Shown here piece after piece: positions 38,901-42,638 of a stretch of 42,638 nucleotides of DNA (position 1 is its first letter; each line of letters starts with the position of its first letter). The stretch comes from Aphodosoma sp045126975 (GTDB lineage: Bacteria > Bacteroidota > Bacteroidia > Bacteroidales > Paludibacteraceae). The notes beneath the pieces were generated by a model that made no database searches, was not told where the DNA came from, and saw nothing but the letters and a program-made list of their open reading frames with translations. Both the position numbers and the translations under genes were made by a program. The stretch is from contig JBGVPL010000050.1 in assembly GCA_045126975.1 (NCBI GenBank), positions 1-42,638 on the forward strand. Direction: 5' to 3'.

Positions 38901-40560
38901 TGGTACTGCAGTTCTTCTCTCTCCAATGATATTTGTTGAAGATAATACTATTCTTTCGTATAGTTATCGTAATCTCACTCATACCGATAAGTTGAAAGTT
39001 GAGGTAAGAGGTGCAGGTACACGTCAATTCTCAGATGTTATTCTCGAAGGCGGACACTCTGGCTGGCAACAAAAATTGTTAGAACTTTCGGCTTATGAAG
39101 GCGATACAATACAATTGGCATTTATAGTTGATGCAAAAGCCAACAAAGAAGGTGGTATTATTGGTGTTGACGATATGCGTATAGCATGTTATGCAGGCGA
39201 GAAGACCGATAAAGCATCAGTTTGTCAAGGTGAAGGTTTTGTGGGTTATGGATTCTCCGTTTCAAGCAACGAATTGTTTGTTGGTGTAAATACATTTACT
39301 AAATTTGTTACATCTAACAGTTGCGACACGCTCAAACATCTCGAGGTGACAGTTAACCCTATGGCTTCAAGTCATACATACGATACAATTTGTCGTGGAG
39401 ATGTCTATATGTGGGGCGATATTGCTTGTATCGAAACCAATGTATATGAAGTGTGGTATCGTGGTAAGTCAAGCTGCGGTTGCGACTCAGTAGCTTACTT
39501 GCATCTCGAAGTGCTCGATTTGCGTGAGAATATTTATGAAACAATTTGTGAAGGCGAAAGCTATAAATTCGGAAATAGTGAGTATTCAGAAACAGGTATC
39601 TATGTAGATACAATTCCAAATCCAGGTTCTTGCGATTCTATCAAGATACTCACACTTGTAGTTATTCCTACAACCTACGAATCATCATTAACTATTTGTC
39701 AAAATGAGCCTCTTGAATGGAACGATACATTATTGACTACATCAGGCCGTTATGAGCGCATATATTCAAATGCAAATGGTTGTGATAGTATTGAGATATT
39801 GAATTTGACAGTATTACCTACATTTACAGAGTTGAATGCTTCTATCTGTCAAGGTTCAAGCTATTTGTTTGGTGCACGTGAACTTACCGAAGCGGGCGTT
39901 TATGTTGATTCGATGGTTAATGTTCTGGGCTGCGACTCTATTATAACATTGAATTTAGTGGTTAATGAGCCTGCTCATGGAGTCTTCGAGGATTATGTTT
40001 GCGAAGGATATGAGTATGTAGGTTTTGGTTTCAAAACAATGGTTGGTGAAATCATGGCAGATACAGTATTGTATCGCACAGTGAAAACTATTGAAGGTTG
40101 CGACTCTATTGTCGAATTGCATGTAGAGTTTGTGCCTACTGCACACATTGATACTATAGTTACTATTCTCGAAGGAGAGTATTACGAATTTGGTGAAAAA
40201 ACATTGACTTCGGCTGGTCAGTATAAAGAGACATTCATAACATCTTTGGGTTGTGATTCTATCGTAAATCTTACTCTTGAAGTAGTAACAGGTGTTGATA
40301 ACGTATATGCTCTACCATTGACTATAGTTCCTAACCCTATTGGTAGTGGACAAGCAACTTATGTAAATCGTGAATTTACAGCCGAAGAGCAACGTGGTTT
40401 GCGAGTAGAGGTTGTTAACTCTCTTGGTCAGATTATAGCAATGCAATATCCAACTCAATATCCAATTGCGGTTAGTGGAATAGATGTTAGCGGTTTGTAT
40501 TACATCCGAGTTATCACCGGCACAGGTGATTTATATGTAGGCAAATTGATAGTTAAGTAG
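29992..40560 (+). CDS. Giant modular T9SS surface protein: 11 jelly-roll/FnIII units plus 7 GCDSI repeats
   Basis: 3,522 aa. Signal peptide to about residue 25 (FASNVSAQ). Eleven units of jelly-roll-like domain (opening like LPYYDNFED, closing like FIDDLEVIEIPTC) plus FnIII begin near residues 26, 274, 524, 807, 1088, 1352, 1596, 1849, 2114, 2389 and 2664. A twelfth, unpaired jelly roll (about 2915-3073) leads to seven GCDSI repeats (about 3074-3433). The sorting tail (IVPNPI, GLYYIRV, GKLIVK; about 3437-3522) indicates T9SS export and surface attachment. Units 3 and 4 are close copies (EGLNIWVNNRP and EGLNILVNDQP). Same plan as the 2,876-aa protein but encoded alone, under its own promoter. 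Probable adhesin or matrix protein; no catalytic motif was found. Confidence 0.87.
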   Translation: MFKRITNYVILIVSFVLFASNVSAQLNETFDNLRYGVPNGWDNSDYVSGLEQWSYYASGFNGTSAVACQAVDGSQKGYAILKTPALSNLPAGCQLSFNVNAPAQIAQMSVSLKYGAKEFTLGKVQTKGWTELSYDLSAYAGYTVTICFRIDCGGKGSYATEWCIVDNVKVATKPNCARPIDLSVMSVNQNKVSLIWSMSKDGAKSPDFDLVVKDLKTNTNVFNQTIVTEDYMYEVEGLTPSTNYEVVLKTNCSASGQGISDFATVKFTTLCPNQNLPYSHSFDGWNTLPDCWLGSKSGVSVQEAIKIGASAVKLTSTNSSEAYLISPQLNKAANNIEIGMSVYGKKGTKYSIFLTPDPTDMSQAIPLWENIEIQKNNEWDDLTFNTLVTDLTDVGMAVVVFMPSGVDATMYVDNIKFSTAPTCPKLESLREIVSDSTFTTIDWNEYIEVGNYEVLVSKDSIGKSQVADRDSVITISKSYNVNSHPCTIDGLDKNKAYTIKVRAICSENDTSKWSSSISIHTSCGSREDAIFFEGFESGIFPPECWFSRQTIKPTPTGGLSSGIDYGDEAWTLGKKMTGGYDEIHDGKYSAKLRDTKAGIHTILVTQPIYVDIPTHYDLSLWVYRDAVYAYAAKEHEGLNIWVNNRPDTIGGTKLGFINSIYTMYPIEEQEGWYQYEYNIPLAGNVYIIFEGVSGGSYGTFIDDVEVKLAPLCRKVSDIKLSDITTNSVKLSWTKGLNESKWNVRYTLVSGQHEISNAVVVEGNPELDITSLSPGAQYTINARVVSNCGADDMGEPVEFTQKFETDCDAISMLPYIQTFDEERFPPHCWRQYQSQAYGNPNDMFASDYGDAAWMRNDDKFWNPELIKSGAASAKLQASSAGIKSALVTPQFTFASGKEYVVSFWFYRMPEPKDMDNTSAVDNEGLNILVNDQPNVDNATKLGYINVGSQFAPKVEQEGWYKYEFTITASGNKYVILEGVHQGTMAMYIDNVVIREKTLCDYMDVKIDSIKTNVARVTNLTSDVDVWQVSVGLPGFNPNTGNLFDATGSSVTITDLTPQTDYELYARRKCADGTYGPWSEFVLQFSTQCAPIVVDFDNPFFEGFENFTVDEYVFGCYQQVANVSAEGIFSAKTETYNDDGVITMTPYEGSMFAALPYNNDTWLFRPFYLKANSNYEVTVMARQDCDFGMNLSLAYFIEPEVSMLVDTMVTQELVSDWREYKGWINAPEDGVYYIGINTITWGISVQQNNSVIDNFSVKEIECAPPVQIKESKITAKSAEVDFHSIADVWEVKVASVNFDPEYGVADIAHDTIREKHYEINGLQTNKEYYYSFRSLCAEPSEWSHVKTFRTICSTFELPYYDNFEDPELNNIVCWSSNLTNEYTSKSEPSNYVAYSGQVSFKMYESMTILPEFNVSSLANYLVKGYVHASKDNAHISVGVVKDIANPLETFESVADVIVRKSYEWSEFIAYLSDLAKPDFAEFADAKYIAFVVGNGTEFFIDDLEVIEIPTCLSPTEVYIENVTTNSCEIRWYENGSATKWQVNGYYKSELVVDTIVTTNPATILGLNPASTYNFEIRAICSDVDKSWWSKAGEVTTECASYGLPYDQTFIGTGHPQCWKQGLAYPNKEGNYWVHTTDAYYYKQPYDVDDYNQIVYLKDYTSMVVSPIISLKDVSDALLSFDLYNENSGNIRILLSKDGGTNFDIVLGSGYTSMTDTMSLHFNLSEYVGNDICVGIEATSSGFAGSFVLIDNFSIEEVQNCKRPVDTKLIVAYDTFAKFTLNDTTLNSKWQYVIGQVGFDPNKATPVSISSKNFEIQGLNPLSNYEVYVRAVCGSNAYSDWRGPLEFQTACLMDVDFPYYEGFEGITSLSDNCFKLFSFKSLEDPYPTAELNTRTYVSAGTQGLVLVSSPNNCMYFALPLMSKPLRELKISFDYRNEYDNKPEYAAVATSLELGVMADLNVEQSYTRLVELPFTSIHGFESYFYSFADADAKIDLSDKYIVFRYNKTPNKDRTAIWAGLDNIEIVPSDYCYTVDGLVVSERLSDGATLTWNHENSSVTAFEYRLLSNNTEIKTGTVTTPSVSLTDLLPATNYQFEVRCQCSADNYSDWKTLNFRTLAYAPTLPYVLGFEDEESSNWVYCGEGQTNYFVVGEDKLGVKSGNKALYITNDGQLNQYSIGSTSSSYVYRLFDFEPGQYTISYSWKCVGERTDAYNADYGKVYLAPVDKDIVAGKRISSYMDAVSGCIMLSNDNKGLNVSSKWNDVVVDVVFDKAVKYNLVIEWYNNASGGAQTPLAIDDISVRKVNCPMPESLKLIMVDDVNAKIAINTISDADTYEYRLCKSNDVEDYLSIGSSTTKTIELTALTPATDYYLFVRSVCGEDESSNYQSIAFRTEKAAAVIPYTSDFSSADENSQWVIVNGNQKNGFVIGGDSKSLYVTSEPQNGETAVYGYDSKIETAAYAYRLFNFEKGQYAISYDWKSEGSKLDYGRVFLVPASYEIEAGKRIGNVNVTTYVATLPAECIALDGGILSGKLASNHAENPFFISEPGRYKLVVQWYNKGDYTGTLPLWLDNVEVNKESCAVIDELKVIDSDYQSVTATFKNYNESATVCAISTSNNVDLAFATDTTFTDTISFEGLNGSTTYYLFAKAQCYENIASEWQMISFTTDCSPIEITEANPYLEGFENYLDETNLDNCWTTSYKHEGQLVYVSSDIDMGYNAYAMEGVKYLTLAKGNNIANVSRQFLLEGGVYYCISAWSVMTPVADKESGRTTIQLKNGTEVLAEQEVSAEKYCEVRRVFVPRETGVYDLGFTLNVGLSVVNASVDNFKVEVLKFGAPDQLEVDSIAKTSAQISWVGLADRYQVQLYKETELLVDTKTQDLSYTFNNLSPATTYRVRVRGIIDSPLQESDWIEIMFTTDCDVALPTFTQNFENTASGSIPVCWDNMSETSLADNTKNWSVKAESGNKSVTVNTSELYGTAVLLSPMIFVEDNTILSYSYRNLTHTDKLKVEVRGAGTRQFSDVILEGGHSGWQQKLLELSAYEGDTIQLAFIVDAKANKEGGIIGVDDMRIACYAGEKTDKASVCQGEGFVGYGFSVSSNELFVGVNTFTKFVTSNSCDTLKHLEVTVNPMASSHTYDTICRGDVYMWGDIACIETNVYEVWYRGKSSCGCDSVAYLHLEVLDLRENIYETICEGESYKFGNSEYSETGIYVDTIPNPGSCDSIKILTLVVIPTTYESSLTICQNEPLEWNDTLLTTSGRYERIYSNANGCDSIEILNLTVLPTFTELNASICQGSSYLFGARELTEAGVYVDSMVNVLGCDSIITLNLVVNEPAHGVFEDYVCEGYEYVGFGFKTMVGEIMADTVLYRTVKTIEGCDSIVELHVEFVPTAHIDTIVTILEGEYYEFGEKTLTSAGQYKETFITSLGCDSIVNLTLEVVTGVDNVYALPLTIVPNPIGSGQATYVNREFTAEEQRGLRVEVVNSLGQIIAMQYPTQYPIAVSGIDVSGLYYIRVITGTGDLYVGKLIVK
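40444..40468 (+). repeat. CAATATCCAACT duplication in the sorting-domain codons
   Basis: CAATATCCAACT is followed directly by CAATATCCAATT, giving QYPTQYPI. It occupies the same loop, before the GLYYIRV strand, that carries the repeat insertion in the 2,876-aa protein. Confidence 0.55.
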
Positions 40561-40577
40561 TCGAATGAATACTAATA

Positions 40578-40615
40578 AAAAAGAGAGTGTGTCTATTTCG
40601 ACACACTCTCTTTTT
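40578..40615. terminator. Bidirectional terminator after the 3,522-aa protein gene
   Basis: Perfect 16-bp stem (40578-40593 with 40600-40615, core GAGAGTGTGTC) and a 6-base loop; A run before and T run after. It lies inside the open frame of the orphan Rhs fragment on the other strand. Confidence 0.9.
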
Positions 40616-40841
40616 ATTAGTAGTTATGTTATTTAATTTTTTGTCCATTAGGCCATATATTTTATTTTCATAGTAAGTGTAATATTTAAGAAATTCATAA
40701 TAACCATAGTAATAACCGAAATTTTGCGCCCATTGTGATACTGGTGGTTCTATTCCTCCATAAATAGTAAATCCAAACTTTAAAACACCATTAACTACAG
40801 TATAGGTACTATCTCTATTATCTATTACAGATATATGCTTT

Positions 40842-41017
40842 CCATCCGGATCCACTAAATTCACAGGATTATTAGCGCACCAAGCGTATGGAGAGATGTC
40901 GTAATATTTTTCGGCAAGAAGGTCTTGGGTTGTGGTGCGCATTAAAGCAGGATAGTACCAACGAGCTTGGCTATCATATTCATCGAGTCCATGTATTTCG
41001 ATAAATTCTTTTCCTCC
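40842..41017 (-). repeat. Rhs core direct repeat, copy 1
   Basis: Encodes the Rhs core from GGKEFIE to DPDG. It aligns without gaps to 42463-42638, with 24 differences in 176 positions counted by eye (about 86% identity). Confidence 0.85.
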
Positions 41018-41359
41018 ATACTTATATGGTTGTTGTGATGCTTGATAATTGTCGTTCCATGGCATTCCACTTGGGTAGTATTGCATGCGTTGGATGCATT
41101 GAGAAGATGTTTGAGTAAGACAAACGTAAGTTTCGCGCACATTGCCAAGATAATCTTTGATATAATAATATGGGAGATAAGTATCTCGTTGTATATTGTA
41201 ACCAATATAGCCTTCGACATTCTCAATACGCTCTATTCGCCAGAGAGTGTTTGTAAGTTGACGATAAGTAACATTATCATTATATACGTAATGTTGTTTA
41301 TTATACGCCGAACCTAATTGCTCTACCACATTACCAACTGGCACTACAAAAACTATACT

Positions 41360-41926
41360 CTAAAAACAATTTTTCAATTTTTTTTGCGGAAATTCAAAGT
41401 CCCAATAGTGAACATCTTTCAAATACCCATTTAGAGCAGGAGGAATATGGATAACAATATCATTTATCCAACAAAGATATACTAAATAAGTTGCAGAGGG
41501 ATATGTCATTTCTCCTTTTTTAGATAATGCAATACAGTGATTAATTAAAGTAAATATTCCATAGGAAGTATAAATTTTACATAAAGTTTCATCCGCTTCT
41601 ACTATATTATCAAAATTTATTGTACTATCTGCCAAAAATAAACCATCTTGACACATATAACTAATAATGTCAGAAACTTGATTTTCTATTTTTAATTTAT
41701 ACTTAGGTCCTATATATGGATAACCTTCAATAGCATAGAAAACCTTACCGTCTTGTTTATACTTAAATACTATTATAGGATAAGTATCTGCCAGTATATC
41801 ATCATCCCAGTAATAACACAAATACTCATATCTATTTATATAATCAGATTGCGAATATAAACTAATGGCAAAAAACAATAATATTGTTATTACTAATCCC
41901 TTATAGATATTTAAATTCTTATTCAT
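41360..41926 (-). CDS. Candidate exported immunity protein for the Rhs metallopeptidase-like toxin
   Basis: 188 aa from the ATG at 41926-41924, which overlaps the last 8 bases of the Rhs toxin gene. A longer in-frame start exists, but this one gives a proper signal peptide (MNKNLNIYKGLVITILLFFA, cleavage near SLYSQ). The mature part is about 165 residues, acidic and aromatic (CYYWDDD, YPYIGPKYKL), and matches no family I recognise. Position directly after an Rhs tip is where cognate immunity genes sit, and the overlap implies coupled translation. Export suggests that the toxin is neutralised outside the cytoplasm. The base composition is lower in G+C than the flanking Rhs core, as usual for tip/immunity cassettes. 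Function is inferred from position only. Confidence 0.6.
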   Translation of the reverse strand: MNKNLNIYKGLVITILLFFAISLYSQSDYINRYEYLCYYWDDDILADTYPIIVFKYKQDGKVFYAIEGYPYIGPKYKLKIENQVSDIISYMCQDGLFLADSTINFDNIVEADETLCKIYTSYGIFTLINHCIALSKKGEMTYPSATYLVYLCWINDIVIHIPPALNGYLKDVHYWDFEFPQKKLKNCF

Positions 41927-42638
41927 AATAATTATTTTTTTTAAGCCAATCATTAAAATTTTTTGTTGTAAAAACACCTTTCCACCAAAAATATAATAAT
42001 CTTAAATCTCTATTTTTACCATCTTTTTTTGTTAAGGCTTGCCTAACTATATTTTCAAATTTCAGAGATGTTATCTCAGACATAACGACAATGTGATAAT
42101 ATAAACATTCATCCTGTTGATAAAATGCGTTTCTATTTTCAAAGAAGAAACCTATTTCATAATCATAAGCATGTCCCAATTCATGAGCAAGTCCAATAAT
42201 TGGATCTCGAAACAGTCTAATTTTTTGTCCTTCTTCAATCTCTGTTTCTATATAATCTCGTGTTTGATTATAAAATACAATTTTGGAACTAGGTGAATAT
42301 TTATTTTCTTTATTTGAATAGTTAATATTATATATATTTTCACTTTCTTCAAGAATAGAAATAGCATCATGTAACTCAGTAGACATTTCTTTTAATTTTT
42401 CTAATTGTTCTTCTACTTCTTTTTTATATCCTTCATCTCCCTCATTTACTACAATCTTACGTCCATCTGGATCCACCAAATTCACGGGATTATTTGCACA
42501 CCAAGCGTATGGAGAAATATCATAATACTTTTCAGCAAGTGGGTCTTGGGTTGTGGTGCGCATTAGGGCAGGATAGTACCAACGAGCTTCAGAGTCATAT
42601 TCATCAAGTCCATGCATTTCAACAAACTCTTTTCCTCC
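41919..42638 (-). CDS. Rhs-repeat toxin, C-terminal part, with HELGH zinc metallopeptidase-like tip (5' end outside window)
   Basis: The last 239 codons of an Rhs protein; the frame is open to the window edge. The Rhs core (GGKEFVEMHGLDEYD, RWYYPALMRTTTQ, PLAEKYYDISPYAWC, NNPVNLVDPDG) ends the conserved shell. After it comes a tip of about 180 residues with no similarity to the orphan tip at 40553. It contains GLAHELGHAYDYE, an HExxH zincin motif, preceded by a YNQTRDYIE region; this resembles M91/NleD-type peptidase effector domains. A coiled-coil-like stretch (EVEEQLEKLKEMSTEL) lies before it. By family the tip would be released from the shell and cleave a target protein. An overlapping candidate immunity gene follows. 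Rhs identity is firm; peptidase activity is inferred from the motif. Confidence 0.85.
   Translation of the reverse strand, partial: GGKEFVEMHGLDEYDSEARWYYPALMRTTTQDPLAEKYYDISPYAWCANNPVNLVDPDGRKIVVNEGDEGYKKEVEEQLEKLKEMSTELHDAISILEESENIYNINYSNKENKYSPSSKIVFYNQTRDYIETEIEEGQKIRLFRDPIIGLAHELGHAYDYEIGFFFENRNAFYQQDECLYYHIVVMSEITSLKFENIVRQALTKKDGKNRDLRLLYFWWKGVFTTKNFNDWLKKNNYYE
42463..42638 (-). repeat. Rhs core direct repeat, copy 2
   Basis: Matches 40842-41017 at about 86% and continues past the window edge. The pair flanks the metallopeptidase tip and immunity gene, giving sequence for tip exchange by homologous recombination. Confidence 0.85.

Larger units (their letters stand above)
40553..41344 (-). 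pseudogene. Displaced Rhs core fragment with its own C-terminal tip (orphan cassette)
   Basis: 263 codons from a GTG at 41344. It holds the end of an Rhs shell (YYIKDYLGNVRETYV, YGGKEFIEIHGLDEYD, RWYYPALMRTTTQ, CANNPVNLVDPDGK) and a variable tip of about 90 residues rich in Tyr (FGYYYGYYEFLKYY). The YD-repeat body that should precede it is absent. A TAG at 41360-41362, also the stop of the candidate immunity gene, lies in the same frame 15 bases upstream. The usual DPLAEKYY reads DLLAEKYY. The last 20 or so residues are translated from the terminator hairpin at 40578-40615 and the end of the convergent giant gene, so the natural 3' end is probably lost. It fits the silent C-terminal cassettes left by Rhs tip exchange. 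No tip function recognised. Confidence 0.7.

Noticed and set aside
41645..41977. Longer start (ATG at 41977) for the immunity candidate
   Set aside because: It would add 17 residues in front of a good signal peptide and lengthen the overlap with the toxin gene to 59 bases.

Overview
The window looks like the chromosome of an uncultured, T9SS-bearing member of the Bacteroidales. The DNA is AT-rich. Promoters fit the Bacteroidetes TTG / TAnnTTTG pattern, with the two boxes 19-20 bp apart in all but one case. Five very large secreted proteins end in type IX secretion (Por) sorting domains. Isoleucyl-tRNA synthetase is the long type with a GIHH signature. No rRNA, tRNA or CRISPR array was seen.

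Layout. 1-2.4 kb: the tail of an acyl-CoA ligase-like gene converges on a secreted T9SS cargo protein through a shared bidirectional terminator. 2.5-18.7 kb: a probable four-gene unit on the + strand holds an outer-membrane beta-barrel protein, two tandem paralogous cargo proteins of about 1,000 aa, and a 2,876-aa modular surface protein. 18.7-22.3 kb (- strand): a Cys/His-rich protein, a TonB-dependent receptor and a CxxC/His-rich HMA protein form a likely metal-acquisition group. 22.4-24.4 kb: a long-chain acyl-CoA ligase. 24.4-25 kb: a gene-free stretch of about 590 bp with a terminator, a palindromic MITE-like element and an array of GGTTATAACC palindromes leading into a DUF4143-type AAA ATPase (25-26.2 kb). 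26.4-29.9 kb: ileS. 30-40.6 kb: a 3,522-aa relative of the first giant protein. 40.6-42.6 kb (- strand): the end of an Rhs polymorphic toxin with an HELGH metallopeptidase-like tip, an overlapping exported candidate immunity gene, and a displaced second Rhs tip.

How the parts relate. The giant proteins are built from three reusable modules: a jelly-roll-like domain fused to a fibronectin type III domain (8 and 11 such pairs, each followed by one unpaired jelly roll), a roughly 50-aa two-cysteine repeat ending in GCDSI, and the T9SS tail. The two mid-size cargo proteins carry an additional conserved module around ASVRLGNW that I cannot name. The whole set reads as cell-surface adhesins or matrix proteins delivered by T9SS.

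Most unusual signals: (1) the palindrome array with one copy inside the promoter spacer of the ATPase gene; (2) families of 7-8-base degenerate repeats that sit at gene ends, supply the hydrophobic core of several signal peptides and have inserted into coding sequence; (3) a nearly shared 5' leader in front of two unrelated genes; (4) the Rhs toxin/immunity/orphan-tip arrangement; (5) the swapped GIHH motif in IleRS.
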